Shown here: positions 47,816 through 57,804 of the stretch, in pieces
Layout of the letters: each line of letters starts with the position of its first letter
Position numbering within the stretch: the stretch's first letter is position 1
Assembly: GCF_005083105.1 (NCBI RefSeq)
Contig: NZ_CP034885.1
Span: 1 to 64,000, forward strand
Reading direction: 5' to 3'
Length of the DNA: 64,000 nucleotides
DNA from: Buchnera aphidicola (Aphis nerii)
Lineage (GTDB): Bacteria; Pseudomonadota; Gammaproteobacteria; Enterobacterales; Enterobacteriaceae
Translations under genes and position numbers: made by a program
Notes under the pieces: generated by a model
Seen by the model: the letters and a program-made list of their open reading frames with translations, nothing else
Databases searched by the model: none
Told to the model about the DNA's origin: nothing

Positions 47816-47844
47816 ATACTATATGTTTTTTATTTTTATTGCAA
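47816..47844 (-). promoter_or_regulatory. possible promoter of the tRNA cluster
   Basis: On the reverse strand TTGCAA (47844-47839) is followed after 17 bases by TAGTAT (47821-47816), or after 15 bases by TATAGT. This is about 50 bases upstream of the first tRNA. The background is AT-rich, so the call is tentative. Confidence 0.4.
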
Positions 47845-47901
47845 GTTTTTTCAAAAATAATTATTAAATTAAACAATTAATAAATATAATCTTTAGTAGA
47901 T

Positions 47902-48954
47902 TTAAAAATTATTTTTTTTATTTAATAATTTTATTTTTCCTAAAGAATTAATAAATTCTATTTCAGGTTCTAACCATATTTTAAATTTTTTTAAAATAGA
48001 TTTTTGTATTATTTTTGCTAATTTTAAAATGTCTCTTGGATTTGCTTTTTTTAGATTAACTAATATAAGTTTTTGTTTCTTATAAATAGCTGCATCTCCA
48101 ATTTGAATATTATTGAAATTATATTTTTCAATCAACCAAGCAGCTGAAATTTTTATATATCCATTAATTTGTGAATAATATGGTATATTACTATATAAAG
48201 ATAAAATTTGTTTTGCATCTTTTTTAGAAATAACAGGGTTTTTAAAAAAACTACCTGCATTTCCTAATTTATTAAGGTTAGGTAATTTCTTTTTTCTAAT
48301 TTTACAAATATTATTATATATCCTATAAGGATTTATTTTACTTATATTGATATTTTTTAGAAGTGATGTAAAAATAATAGGATTCCATTTTTTTAATATT
48401 TTTATACCAACGGCAAGTATTGCATATTTTTCTTTATATTTGTATTTGAAAATACTATCACGATAAGAAAATTTGCATAATTTTTTTTCAATTCTTATTA
48501 TTTTAGCATTTTCTAAACAAATAATATCAACATATTGACATATATTTTTAAATTCTAAACCATATGCACCAATATTTTGAATTGCTGCAGATCCTAAGCA
48601 ACCTGGGATTAATGCTAAATTTTCTAATCCAAAAAATCCCATTCTTAATGTATATTTAACTAAATCGTGCCATTTTTCACCTGAAAAAACATGTAATAAC
48701 CAAGAATGTTTTTTTTCTTTTACTGTAATTCCTTTAATTCTATTAATAATAACTATTCCTTTATAATTTTCTAGAAATAGCACGTTGCTACCTTCTCCTA
48801 AGATTATATAAGGAATGTTAAATAAATTACATTTTTTATAAATTTTAATTAATGACTGAATAGTTCTGACAAAAATAATTTTTTTTGCTATTACATCTAT
48901 AGAGAATGTATTTAAATCTTTTAAAGATTTTTGATAAATTCGATTTTTATTCAT
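47902..48954 (-). CDS. murB: UDP-N-acetylenolpyruvoylglucosamine reductase
   Basis: MurB is the flavoenzyme that makes UDP-MurNAc for peptidoglycan. It has 350 residues (E. coli 342). The FAD-binding YIILGEGSNVLF, the LIPGCLGSAAIQNIGAYG segment and the catalytic-loop GNAGSFFKNPV are present. It lies upstream of the tRNA cluster as in E. coli, but birA and coaA, normally in between, are missing. Confidence 0.97.
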   Translation of the reverse strand: MNKNRIYQKSLKDLNTFSIDVIAKKIIFVRTIQSLIKIYKKCNLFNIPYIILGEGSNVLFLENYKGIVIINRIKGITVKEKKHSWLLHVFSGEKWHDLVKYTLRMGFFGLENLALIPGCLGSAAIQNIGAYGLEFKNICQYVDIICLENAKIIRIEKKLCKFSYRDSIFKYKYKEKYAILAVGIKILKKWNPIIFTSLLKNINISKINPYRIYNNICKIRKKKLPNLNKLGNAGSFFKNPVISKKDAKQILSLYSNIPYYSQINGYIKISAAWLIEKYNFNNIQIGDAAIYKKQKLILVNLKKANPRDILKLAKIIQKSILKKFKIWLEPEIEFINSLGKIKLLNKKNNF

Positions 48955-49067
48955 ATAAATTTCTTAAATATCATTCAAATGATTAAAGATATTCTATTTT
49001 CAATATAAAAGTTGTATATTTATTTGTGATATTATATGAAATAAAAACAATTTAATGGAGTTTTAAA

Positions 49068-49949
49068 ATGAGTTTTTTAAAAAACAAATATCATCAAGAT
49101 ATTATTGATCAAAAATTAAATAGTTTGAATAGATTAGTACAGTGTTCTTTTGAGTTTTTCCCGCCTAAAAATATACATTTAGAAGACAAGTTATTTTCTT
49201 CTGTAATGAAATTAAATGAATTACGGCCATTTTTTTTTTCTGTGACCTATGGAGCAAATAGTGGCGAACGTGAAAAAACATATAAAATTGTAAAACAAAT
49301 ACATGAAAAAACAAGTGTTACAACAGCTCCTCATTTAACTTGTGTTGATTCTACACCAAATGAATTAAAAAAATTAGCAAAATATTATTGGAATAATGGC
49401 ATACGAAGTATATTTGCATTAAGAGGTGATTCTAATAATAAAAATCATTTACACAAAATGCATGCTTACGATTTAGTTGTTTTATTAAAGAAAATAGCTG
49501 ATTTTGATATTTCTGTTGCAGCGTATCCAGAAATACATCCAGAAGCAAAAGATGCTCAATCTGATATTTTAAATTTAAAAAAGAAAGTAGATGCAGGTGC
49601 TAATAGAGCTATTACTCAGTTTTTTTTTAATACCGAAAGTTATTTGCGTTTTCGAGATAGTTGTATTAAATATAATATAAATGTTGAAATTATACCTGGT
49701 ATTTTACCGATTTACAATTTTGAACAATTAAAACGATTTGCTAATATGACTAATGTTAGTATTCCATATTGGATGTTTGAGATTTTTGATGGATTAACCA
49801 ATGATTTAGTCACTCAAAAAATTATAGGTGCAAGTATAACAATAGATATTGTAAACATTTTATTTAAAGAAGGTGTAAAAAATTTTCATTTTTATACTTT
49901 GAATCAAGCAGAAGTAATATATTCTATATGCCGGTTATTTGGTTTATAA
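49068..49949 (+). CDS. metF: 5,10-methylenetetrahydrofolate reductase
   Basis: MetF makes the methyl-tetrahydrofolate used by MetE (30591-32852). It has 293 residues (E. coli 296), a TIM-barrel flavoprotein with the catalytic-site segment CSFEFFPPK, then VTYGANSGER, APHLTC and GANRAITQFFF. A run of ten T at 49230-49239 encodes part of PFFFSV. The ATG follows a TGGAG ribosome-binding site. No MetJ operator (AGACGTCT-like) is seen upstream. Confidence 0.98.
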   Translation: MSFLKNKYHQDIIDQKLNSLNRLVQCSFEFFPPKNIHLEDKLFSSVMKLNELRPFFFSVTYGANSGEREKTYKIVKQIHEKTSVTTAPHLTCVDSTPNELKKLAKYYWNNGIRSIFALRGDSNNKNHLHKMHAYDLVVLLKKIADFDISVAAYPEIHPEAKDAQSDILNLKKKVDAGANRAITQFFFNTESYLRFRDSCIKYNINVEIIPGILPIYNFEQLKRFANMTNVSIPYWMFEIFDGLTNDLVTQKIIGASITIDIVNILFKEGVKNFHFYTLNQAEVIYSICRLFGL

Positions 49950-49972
49950 AATCTTAAATTATACTATTTTTT

Positions 49973-51118
49973 TTAATAGCAAAATTTTGTTATTAATTTT
50001 TTTATAATATGTTTTGTAGGAGCAATAAATTCACAATTTAAATATTCATTTGGACGATGTGCTTGTTCAATTGATCCTGGTCCTAAAATTAATGTAGGTG
50101 CAATTTCTTTTAAAAATGGTGCTTCTGTACAATAATTTACAGTTGTAGACTCAATATTACAGAAATTTTCTATTTTTTTTATTAGTAGTTCATGTTTTTT
50201 AGATAGTTCATATGAGGGTACAGGAAAAAAAAGATTATTTAAAAAAATTCGATTTGGCCATTTTTTTTTAATTTTTTTTAGTTTTTCTTTTAATAATATT
50301 TCAAGTTTTTTTAATCCTAATTTTGGTATAGGTCGTATTTCTAAAGTTATGCTACATAATGAACAAATTTTATTAACTGCATTACCACCATGTATAGAAC
50401 CAAAATTCATTGTTGGATACGCGATAGAAAAATCTTTATGTAAATATTTTTCTTGTAGATATTTTTTCAAATCAATTAATTGTTTGATTATTTCATATGC
50501 GATTTCAATACTATTAATACCATTAGGACTGCTAGAATGTCCAGTATCACCAATAATATCAATTGTATATGAAATATGACCTTTATGAGCTTTTACAAGT
50601 TTTAAAGATGTTGGTTCACCAATAATAATACAGTCTGGTGTAATATTTGTATTTTGAGAAAAATATTTTGCTCCAGACATGTCAGTTTCTTCATTAGCAG
50701 TAGCAACTATATAAAGTGGTTTTTTAATTTTTTTCATGTTCATAGAAGATATAACGTCTAATAAAAAAGCAAAAAATCCTTTCATATCTACTGTACCTAA
50801 TCCATATATTTTATTATTTTTTTCAATTAATTTAAAAGGATCTTTAGTCCATGTTTTTTCATCGTAGTCAACAGTGTCTGTATGACCAGATAATAATAAA
50901 CCTCCAGGTCCTACTCCAAATGAAGAAATCATATTAAATTTATTTGTATTGGGTATATTTTGTATGTTTATTGAAAAATTAAATTCTGATAAATAATTTG
51001 CTAATAAATCAATCAAAATTTTATTACTTTGATCTATTAATTTATTTTCACTACTGATAGTAGGTATTTTAATTAACGATTCATATATTTTGATAAAAGA
51101 AGGTATCTTTCTTTTCAT
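49973..51118 (-). CDS. argE: acetylornithine deacetylase
   Basis: ArgE removes the acetyl group from N-acetylornithine to give ornithine. I chose ATG 51118, which aligns with the E. coli start (381 residues, E. coli 383); ATG 51133 would add five residues, and neither has a clear ribosome-binding site. The zinc-peptidase motifs LLSGHTDTVDYD, GLGTVDMKGFFAF, TANEETDMSGA and the C-terminal GPGSIEQAHRPNEY are present. It is divergent from argC, as in E. coli. Confidence 0.96.
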   Translation of the reverse strand: MKRKIPSFIKIYESLIKIPTISSENKLIDQSNKILIDLLANYLSEFNFSINIQNIPNTNKFNMISSFGVGPGGLLLSGHTDTVDYDEKTWTKDPFKLIEKNNKIYGLGTVDMKGFFAFLLDVISSMNMKKIKKPLYIVATANEETDMSGAKYFSQNTNITPDCIIIGEPTSLKLVKAHKGHISYTIDIIGDTGHSSSPNGINSIEIAYEIIKQLIDLKKYLQEKYLHKDFSIAYPTMNFGSIHGGNAVNKICSLCSITLEIRPIPKLGLKKLEILLKEKLKKIKKKWPNRIFLNNLFFPVPSYELSKKHELLIKKIENFCNIESTTVNYCTEAPFLKEIAPTLILGPGSIEQAHRPNEYLNCEFIAPTKHIIKKLITKFCY

Positions 51119-51276
51119 TTTTGAAATATTCATTAAAATTTTTTATATTAAAACATATATCATTTATAAAGTAAAAAGATGAATAAAATAAAAAATAAGT
51201 TTATTATGGTTTTTTATTTATATAATTTAGTTAATTAATTTTTTAAATGATCTTTTATTTTAAGGTTTTTAAATTT

Positions 51277-52281
51277 ATGTTAAATGTTTTAATTGTTGGT
51301 GCTAGTGGATACTCTGGAGCAGAGTTAGTTAATTATATTAATCGTCATAAATTTGCTAAAATAATAAAGATATTTGTTTCTAAAGATAGTATTAATATAG
51401 GTAAATTATTTTCCAACTTACATCCTGAATATACAAATATTATAAATTTGTCGTTTGAATCTATTGAAAATTTTAGCTTGGTTAAAGAACATATAGATGT
51501 TGTATTTTTAGCTACAGATCACAAAGTTAGCCATAATTTAGTACCTTTTTTTATTAAACACAATTGTGTTATTATAGATTTATCTGGTGCTTATAGAATG
51601 AGTAATATTGATGTTTATTTAGAATATTATGGTTTTATTCATCAATATAAAAATATTTTAAGAAAATCTGTTTATGGTTTGGCTGAATGGAATAAAGAAA
51701 AAATTCAAGAAGCAAAAATAATTGCTGTTCCAGGTTGTTATGCTACCTGTATACAATTAGCATTAAAACCTTTAATAGAATCAAGCGTACTATCTAAATC
51801 GTATCCTCCTGTAATTAATGCTATTAGTGGTGTTAGTGGAGCTGGTAAAAATCCTAATATTCATAATAGTTTTTGCGAAGTGAGTTTATCTCCATATAAT
51901 ATTTTTACTCATCGACATACCCCAGAAATTATAGAACATTTAGGTGTTCCAGTTATTTTTATACCGCATTTAGGTTCATTTTCTAGGGGTATTATTGCAA
52001 CTATTACATGCAAATTAAAAACAAATCTTAAATTATCTGATATATATGATATATATAATACTTTTTATAAAGAAAAACGATTAATAAGAATATATCGAAA
52101 TACACTTCCAAGTATTAAAGGAATAGTAAAGTTACCATTTTGTGATATTGGATTTACTATTGATAATAAATATCTTGTTATTGTGACTGCTGAAGATAAT
52201 TTATTAAAAGGCGCAGCTGCTCAAGCAATACAGTGTTTTAATATTCGTTTTGGATTTTCTGAAATAGAATCAATTATTTAA
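51277..52281 (+). CDS. argC: N-acetyl-gamma-glutamyl-phosphate reductase
   Basis: ArgC catalyses the third step of ornithine synthesis. ATG 51277 gives 334 residues, identical in length to E. coli, and an aligned start [18 protein letters not shown] with the NAD(P)-binding glycine motif. The catalytic Cys154 lies in AVPGCYATC. The frame continues upstream to 51247, but those ten residues do not align. It is the first gene of argCBGH, 12 bases before argB. Confidence 0.97.
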   Translation: MLNVLIVGASGYSGAELVNYINRHKFAKIIKIFVSKDSINIGKLFSNLHPEYTNIINLSFESIENFSLVKEHIDVVFLATDHKVSHNLVPFFIKHNCVIIDLSGAYRMSNIDVYLEYYGFIHQYKNILRKSVYGLAEWNKEKIQEAKIIAVPGCYATCIQLALKPLIESSVLSKSYPPVINAISGVSGAGKNPNIHNSFCEVSLSPYNIFTHRHTPEIIEHLGVPVIFIPHLGSFSRGIIATITCKLKTNLKLSDIYDIYNTFYKEKRLIRIYRNTLPSIKGIVKLPFCDIGFTIDNKYLVIVTAEDNLLKGAAAQAIQCFNIRFGFSEIESII

Positions 52282-52293
52282 CGAGGTATTTTA

Positions 52294-53070
52294 ATGATTA
52301 ATCCATTAGTTATTAAATTAGGTGGAGTTCTGTTAGAAAGTAAAAATTCAATGATGGGTTTATTTCAAGCGATTTATGACTATCAAAAGTCTAATAAAAG
52401 AAACATTTTAATTGTTCATGGAGGAGGCCGATTAATAGACAATTTAATGAATAAATTATCGTTACCAGTGAATAAAAAAAATGGTTTACGAATTACTCCT
52501 TCTGAACATATTAATATTATTACAGGTGCATTAGCTGGAACAGCAAATAAAATTCTTTTAGCGTGGGCATTAAAAAATAAAATTAATGCTGTAGGACTAT
52601 GCTTATCTGATGGATTGAGTACAAACATAGAAATATTAGATAAAGATTTAGGACATGTAGGAAAAGTTAAACCTGGATCCCCAATTTTTTTGTTGAATTT
52701 ATTTGAGCAAGGCATTTTACCAATTATTAGTTCTATAGGTATTACTAATGATGGTGAGTTAATGAATGTAAATGCAGATTTAGCTGCAACAGCATTAGCA
52801 AGGACTTTAGAAGCTAATTTAATTTTATTATCAGACATTAGTTCAATATTAGATGGTAAAGGACAAAGAATTAAAGAAATCAATAATATTCAATCTAAAA
52901 AATTGATTTCTCAAGGAATTATTACTAATGGTATGATTGTGAAAGTAAATGCAGCTTTAGATGCATCTAAAAAATTAAATCGTTCCGTAGATATAGCTAG
53001 TTGGCAAAATATAGAAGATTTAAAGTTATTGTTTAATGGTATAAATATTGGGACACGAGTATTAGCATAG
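52294..53070 (+). CDS. argB: acetylglutamate kinase
   Basis: ArgB phosphorylates N-acetylglutamate, the second step of arginine synthesis. It has 258 residues (E. coli 257-258). The amino-acid-kinase glycine motifs KLGGVLLES and [12 protein letters not shown], and the C-terminal GGxxTGT-like ending GTRVLA, are seen. The ATG follows ACGAGGT. It lies between argC and argG. Confidence 0.97.
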   Translation: MINPLVIKLGGVLLESKNSMMGLFQAIYDYQKSNKRNILIVHGGGRLIDNLMNKLSLPVNKKNGLRITPSEHINIITGALAGTANKILLAWALKNKINAVGLCLSDGLSTNIEILDKDLGHVGKVKPGSPIFLLNLFEQGILPIISSIGITNDGELMNVNADLAATALARTLEANLILLSDISSILDGKGQRIKEINNIQSKKLISQGIITNGMIVKVNAALDASKKLNRSVDIASWQNIEDLKLLFNGINIGTRVLA

Positions 53071-53097
53071 TTTAATTAAATTACAGGTATTTTAAAA

Positions 53098-54306
53098 ATG
53101 ACAAGAAATTTTGAAAAAGTTGTACTAGCATACTCAGGTGGATTAGATACTTCTGCAATTATTCCTTGGTTAAAGGAAAATTATAAAGTTGATGTTGTTG
53201 CTTTTGTTGCAGACATAGGTCAATCACAAGATGATTTAAATGGTATTAATGAAAAAGCCTTGCAATCCGGTGCATCTAGTTGTCATGTTTTTGATTTAAA
53301 AGGTGAATTTATAGAAAAATATGTTTTTCCAATCCTAAAAACTGGTGCTTTATATGAAGGTACTTACTTATTAGGTACAGCTTTGGCCAGACCTATTATA
53401 GCCAAAAAACAAGTAGAATTTGCTTTAAATATTGGAGCAAAATTTTTATGTCATGGTGCTACTGGAAAAGGTAATGATCAAGTTCGTTTTGAAATGGCTT
53501 ATGCTGCATTAGCTCCTGAGCTTACAGTAATTGCTCCTTGGCGTCAATGGAATTTAAACTCAAGAGAATCATTACTCGATTATTTGAATAAAAAAAATAT
53601 CCCTACTACAGCTACTTTAGAAAAAATTTATAGTAAAGATGAAAATGCTTGGCATATTTCTACAGAAGGTGGTTTACTTGAAAACCCTTGGAATAAAAGT
53701 AATGTAGATTGTTGGAATTGGACTGTAGAACCAGAAAATGCTCCTGAACAACCAGAATACATTTTATTGCATATAGATAAAGGGCTTGTAGTTTCTATTA
53801 ATAATGAAAATGTTGATCCCTTACAATGTATTAATCAATTAAATAAAATTGGTTCTAATCATGGTATAGGAAGAGTAGATATTATTGAAAATAGAATTGT
53901 TGGAATTAAATCTAGAGGTTGTTATGAAACCCCAGGCGGTACAATTATTAATACTGCTTTAAGAGCTATTGAACAATTAGTTTTAGATCGAGAAAGCTTT
54001 CATTGGAGAGAAAAAATTGGTCTAGAAATGTCTTCGGTAGTTTATGATGGTCGTTGGTTTACTCCTGTTCGAGAATCATTGCAATGTGCTGCTGATGCAT
54101 TAGCGCTTTCATTAAATGGGAAAGTCGTTTTAAAATTATATAAAGGAAGTGTAACTGCTGTTCAAAAAGCATCTATAAATTCACTATATTCTGAAGAATA
54201 TGCGACTTTTAGTCAAGATGAAGTCTATAAACATTCAGATGCAGAAGGATTTATTCGTTTATTTTCTCTTTCTTCTAGAATCCGTGCTTTAAATAAGTTA
54301 AAATAA
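53098..54306 (+). CDS. argG: argininosuccinate synthase
   Basis: ArgG joins citrulline and aspartate. It has 402 residues with the ATP-pyrophosphatase motif [11 protein letters not shown] near residue 10, and [13 protein letters not shown]. It belongs to the shorter, roughly 400-residue subfamily (as in Bacillus and many other bacteria), unlike the roughly 447-residue E. coli ArgG. It is embedded in argCBGH; in E. coli argG lies elsewhere. This is probably the older enterobacterial-relative arrangement rather than recent transfer, since base and codon use match the neighbours. Confidence 0.97.
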   Translation: MTRNFEKVVLAYSGGLDTSAIIPWLKENYKVDVVAFVADIGQSQDDLNGINEKALQSGASSCHVFDLKGEFIEKYVFPILKTGALYEGTYLLGTALARPIIAKKQVEFALNIGAKFLCHGATGKGNDQVRFEMAYAALAPELTVIAPWRQWNLNSRESLLDYLNKKNIPTTATLEKIYSKDENAWHISTEGGLLENPWNKSNVDCWNWTVEPENAPEQPEYILLHIDKGLVVSINNENVDPLQCINQLNKIGSNHGIGRVDIIENRIVGIKSRGCYETPGGTIINTALRAIEQLVLDRESFHWREKIGLEMSSVVYDGRWFTPVRESLQCAADALALSLNGKVVLKLYKGSVTAVQKASINSLYSEEYATFSQDEVYKHSDAEGFIRLFSLSSRIRALNKLK

Positions 54307-54359
54307 TTTTTGAAATAAATAGTTATTATCAAATTGATTAATTTTATCAGAGAAAATAT

Positions 54360-55739
54360 ATGTCGCTTTGGGGTGGAAGATTCCTTGATGAATCTAATAA
54401 GTTATTTAAAAAATTTAATACTTCTTTATCATTTGATTATATTTTAGCTAAAGAAGATATATTTGCTTCAATTGCTTGGTCTAAATCTCTTGTTGAAACT
54501 GGAGTTTTAACTAAAAACGAGCAAAAAAGAATAGAAACTGCATTGATTTCTTTAAAAGAAGAAATTTATAAAAATCCAGAATCTATTCTTCAAAGTGATT
54601 GTGAAGATATTCATAGTTGGATAGAAGTAAATCTAATTGAAAAAGTAGGAGAATTAGGAAAAAAATTGCATACAGGAAGAAGTCGTAATGATCAAATTAC
54701 AACTGATCTAAAATTATGGTGCAAAAGCAATATTCAGATTTTATTAGAAAATATTTTAAATTTACAGAAAAGTTTTATTTTAACTGCTGAGTTATATCAT
54801 GATGTTATAATTCCCGGATATACTCATTTACAACGTGCTCAACCTATTACTTTTGCATATTGGTGTTTGGCTTATGTAGAAATGTTAAAACGTGATTTTG
54901 ATCGTTTAAAAGATACTTTAAAAAGATTAAATATTAGTCCATTAGGATCAGGTGCTTTATCTGGTACAGGTTGGAATATAAATCGTGAAAAATTAGCATT
55001 ATCTATGGGTTTTAGTTGTGCTACAAACAATGCATTAGATAGTGTTTCGGATAGAGATTATATTGTAGAGTTATTATCTTCAGCTTCAATTAGCATGATG
55101 CATTTATCAAGATTTTCTGAAGATTTAATTTTCTTTAATTCTAGTGAATCAAATTTTATTGAATTATCTGATTCTATAACATCAGGTTCATCATTAATGC
55201 CTCAAAAGAAAAATCCTGACCCTTTAGAACTCATACGTGGTAAATGTGGACGTGTATATGGATCTTTACTTTCTATTTTAGTTGTTTTAAAGGCTTTACC
55301 GTTATCTTATAATAAAGATATGCAAGAAGACAAAGAAAATCTTTTTGATGCAATTAAAACTTGGAATAATTCTTTATCTATTGCTAATTTAGTTTTAAAT
55401 AACATAAAGTTAAATCGTTTATCTTGTTATCAAGCGGCAGAAAAAGGTTATTCTAATGCTACAGAAGTTGCAGATTATTTAGTAAAAAAAGGAGTTACTT
55501 TTAGAGAAGCGCATCATATATCTGGGAAAATTGTATTACAAGCTATAAATGACAATAAAGCTTTAAAAGATTTGGATTTATCTAAATTTCAATTATATAG
55601 CAATCTTATTGAAAACGATATATATAGTCATATTACTTTAGAAGCATGTATTAAAAAACGTAAATCAAAAGGTGGGGTTGCATTCAGTCAAGTTGAACAA
55701 GAAATTATAAAAGAAAAAATTCGATTAAATATAGTGTAA
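54360..55739 (+). CDS. argH: argininosuccinate lyase
   Basis: ArgH splits argininosuccinate to arginine and fumarate, the last step. It has 459 residues (E. coli 457). The fumarase-superfamily signature [11 protein letters not shown] is intact, along with HTGRSRNDQ and [10 protein letters not shown]. It is the last gene of argCBGH, 53 bases after argG, and is followed by a clear hairpin. Confidence 0.98.
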   Translation: MSLWGGRFLDESNKLFKKFNTSLSFDYILAKEDIFASIAWSKSLVETGVLTKNEQKRIETALISLKEEIYKNPESILQSDCEDIHSWIEVNLIEKVGELGKKLHTGRSRNDQITTDLKLWCKSNIQILLENILNLQKSFILTAELYHDVIIPGYTHLQRAQPITFAYWCLAYVEMLKRDFDRLKDTLKRLNISPLGSGALSGTGWNINREKLALSMGFSCATNNALDSVSDRDYIVELLSSASISMMHLSRFSEDLIFFNSSESNFIELSDSITSGSSLMPQKKNPDPLELIRGKCGRVYGSLLSILVVLKALPLSYNKDMQEDKENLFDAIKTWNNSLSIANLVLNNIKLNRLSCYQAAEKGYSNATEVADYLVKKGVTFREAHHISGKIVLQAINDNKALKDLDLSKFQLYSNLIENDIYSHITLEACIKKRKSKGGVAFSQVEQEIIKEKIRLNIV

Positions 55740-55787
55740 TTATTTTATACAAAAGTAAAATAGTAATTTTTAAATTCTATATTTAAA

Positions 55788-55812
55788 GGCATTTAAATTT
55801 TTTTTAAATGCC
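55788..55812 (+). terminator. terminator of argCBGH
   Basis: GGCATTTAAA (55788-55797) and TTTAAATGCC (55803-55812) form a perfect 10-bp stem with a five-T loop, about 50 bases after the argH stop. The following sequence is GAAATTAATATT. Confidence 0.7.
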
Positions 55813-55869
55813 GAAATTAATATTATCTAAATATACAATTATTTAAATTTATAAAAAATAGGATTTTCT

Positions 55870-56319
55870 ATGAATAATATATTATTTTTTATATCTAATA
55901 ATTTAGTACTTAGTGGCATGTGGTTTTTTTTCTTAAATATTATTATTTTTTTAATTTTTAAACAATTTTATTTGAAAGCAAAGATTATTAATAATTTTGA
56001 TGCAATAAAATTAATTAATAAAAAAAATGCAAATATCATTGATACAAGATCTTTAGAATTATATAATACAGGTCATATTTTAAATGCAATTCATCTTCCG
56101 TTAAAAGATCTTTCTTGTGAAAAAATTAAAAAATTAAATTTGTCTATTATTACTCCTATTATCCTTATAATACATTCATCAAATAATAATAAATATATTA
56201 AAAAATTTATTGACAATGGAATAAATGATATTTATGTATTAAAAAATGGGATGAATACTTGGACTTTAGAAAATCTTCCTACTATTAAAAATAAAAATAA
56301 TAATTTTAAAAAATTATAA
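55870..56319 (+). CDS. yibN: rhodanese-like membrane protein YibN
   Basis: A 149-residue protein (E. coli YibN about 143) with one N-terminal membrane helix (about 15-35) and a rhodanese-like fold (ANIIDTRSLELYNTGHILNAIHLP, VLKNGMNTWTLENLP). The position of the catalytic loop reads IHSSNNNK with no cysteine, so sulfurtransferase activity is unlikely; E. coli YibN also lacks it. Its function is poorly known. It precedes secB as in E. coli (where grxC intervenes). Confidence 0.9.
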   Translation: MNNILFFISNNLVLSGMWFFFLNIIIFLIFKQFYLKAKIINNFDAIKLINKKNANIIDTRSLELYNTGHILNAIHLPLKDLSCEKIKKLNLSIITPIILIIHSSNNNKYIKKFIDNGINDIYVLKNGMNTWTLENLPTIKNKNNNFKKL

Positions 56320-56354
56320 AATATTAATTTCAATATGAAATTATGGAACATCTT

Positions 56355-56810
56355 ATGTCAAAAGAAAAGTTAAAAGAACAAGTATTTTTAATTCATCGTA
56401 TTTATGTAAAAGATATTTCTTTTGAAGCACCTAATACACCTCAAATTTTTGAAAAAGAATGTATACCAAATATGAAATTTAATATAAACACAGACGTTAA
56501 AGAATTAAAATTAAATGTTTTTGAAGTTACTTTGAAAGTTAGAGTAATTGTTCAAAGTGAAAAAGATTTAGTTTTTTTGTGTGATGTTCATCAAGCGGGT
56601 GTATTTTTTATTTCTAATTTGAATGAACAAGAATTAAGACATTGTGTAAGTTCATATTGTCCGAGTATTTTATTCCCGTATGCTAGAACATGTATATCTA
56701 CTTTAGTTACTTATGGAAGTTTTCCACAATTAAATCTCGTACCTATTAATTTTGATCATTTTTTTAATAAACATAAAAAATTCAAAAAAGATGATGTTAT
56801 CATAAATTAA
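56355..56810 (+). CDS. secB: protein-export chaperone SecB
   Basis: SecB holds preproteins unfolded and passes them to SecA. ATG 56355 gives 151 residues starting MSKEKLKEQVF (E. coli 155, starting MSEQNN); ATG 56343 would add four residues. Conserved segments are IYVKDISFEAPNTP, SYCPSILFPYARTCISTLV and GSFPQLNLVPINFD. It lies between yibN and cysE; gpsA, which follows in E. coli, is missing. Confidence 0.95.
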   Translation: MSKEKLKEQVFLIHRIYVKDISFEAPNTPQIFEKECIPNMKFNINTDVKELKLNVFEVTLKVRVIVQSEKDLVFLCDVHQAGVFFISNLNEQELRHCVSSYCPSILFPYARTCISTLVTYGSFPQLNLVPINFDHFFNKHKKFKKDDVIIN

Positions 56811-56867
56811 TATTTTAAATATTTTATAATAAATAATTTATTTAAGATTCTATTTCAAGGAAAAACT

Positions 56868-57695
56868 ATGTGTTTTATAAAAATTTCAAATATATGGAAT
56901 AAAATTATACATGAAGCTAAAATTGCATCGAAAGAAGAACCAATTTTATCAAGTTTTTATGATGAAAATATATTAAAACATCAAAAATTAAGTAGTTCTT
57001 TAAGTTATATATTATCGACTAAATTATCTACTTCAATGGTGTCTAAAAATAGTATAGAAAATATTTTTAATGCAATATATTTAGATGATTTCTTTATGTT
57101 GAATACAGTTATTAAAGATTTAAAAGCTATTTTACAAAGAGATCCAGTTTCAAATAATTATTTAGTTCCTTTTTTGTATTTTAAAGGATTTCATGCACTA
57201 CAATCTTATAGAATTAGTCATTATCTTTGGAATAAAAAAAAATATTCTTTATCAACATATTTACATAGCAGAATTTCTACTATATTTGCAGTTGATATTC
57301 ATCCTGCAGCATCTATTGGTTCTGGTATTATGCTTGATCATGCAACTGGTATTGTTATTGGAGAAAGAGTTATTATAGAAGATGATGTTTCAATTCTACA
57401 TTCTGTGACTTTAGGGGGTACAGGTAAAAATAATAGTAAAAATAGGCATCCAATAATTAGAAACAAAGTTAGTATAGGTGCAGGAGCTAAAATATTAGGT
57501 AATATTGAAATTGGTTCTAAAACAAAAATAGGTGCTGGCTCAGTAGTTTTAAAAAATTTTCCATCAAATGTTACAGTTGCTGGAGTTCCGGCCAGAATTG
57601 TAAAAAAGTTTGATAATACAACTTCTTTTTATTCAGAAAATCAAAATAATATTTTAGATTATACAGAACAATTTCAATACGGAGATGGTATTTAA
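56868..57695 (+). CDS. cysE: serine acetyltransferase
   Basis: CysE makes O-acetylserine, the precursor of cysteine. It has 275 residues (E. coli 273). An N-terminal helical domain is followed by the left-handed beta-helix with hexapeptide repeats (DIHPAASIGSGIMLDHATG, SVTLGGTGK, IGAGAKILGNIEIGS). The C-terminal tail YGDGI, which binds the partner CysK, is kept. The residue aligned without gaps to E. coli Met256, where mutations relieve cysteine feedback, is Asn here. The ribosome-binding site AAGGA is strong. Confidence 0.97.
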   Translation: MCFIKISNIWNKIIHEAKIASKEEPILSSFYDENILKHQKLSSSLSYILSTKLSTSMVSKNSIENIFNAIYLDDFFMLNTVIKDLKAILQRDPVSNNYLVPFLYFKGFHALQSYRISHYLWNKKKYSLSTYLHSRISTIFAVDIHPAASIGSGIMLDHATGIVIGERVIIEDDVSILHSVTLGGTGKNNSKNRHPIIRNKVSIGAGAKILGNIEIGSKTKIGAGSVVLKNFPSNVTVAGVPARIVKKFDNTTSFYSENQNNILDYTEQFQYGDGI

Positions 57696-57709
57696 ATATA
57701 ATTTAAATT

Positions 57710-57772
57710 AAAACTCCTGCTTTTTATTAAAAACATAATTTATATGTTATTATTATTTATTACAGAAGTTTT
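57710..57772. terminator. possible terminator between cysE and rpoD
   Basis: AAAACTCCTG (57710-57719) and CAGAAGTTTT (57763-57772) pair with one mismatch around a 43-base A/T loop, then ATTTTTTG. It lies between the converging cysE and rpoD genes. The long loop lowers confidence. Confidence 0.35.
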
Positions 57773-57804
57773 ATTTTTTGACTATTTGATTGTAATATAT
57801 AACA

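Noticed and set aside
48955-49067. Possible MetJ box upstream of metF
   Set aside because: No tandem AGACGTCT-like repeats are present.
51119-51276. Possible ArgR boxes in the argE-argC spacer
   Set aside because: No pair of TNTGAATWWWWATTCANA-like sites is present, only scattered A/T-rich matches.
52416-52883. 155-codon minus-strand frame opposite argB
   Set aside because: It is the mirror of conserved argB with no domain of its own.
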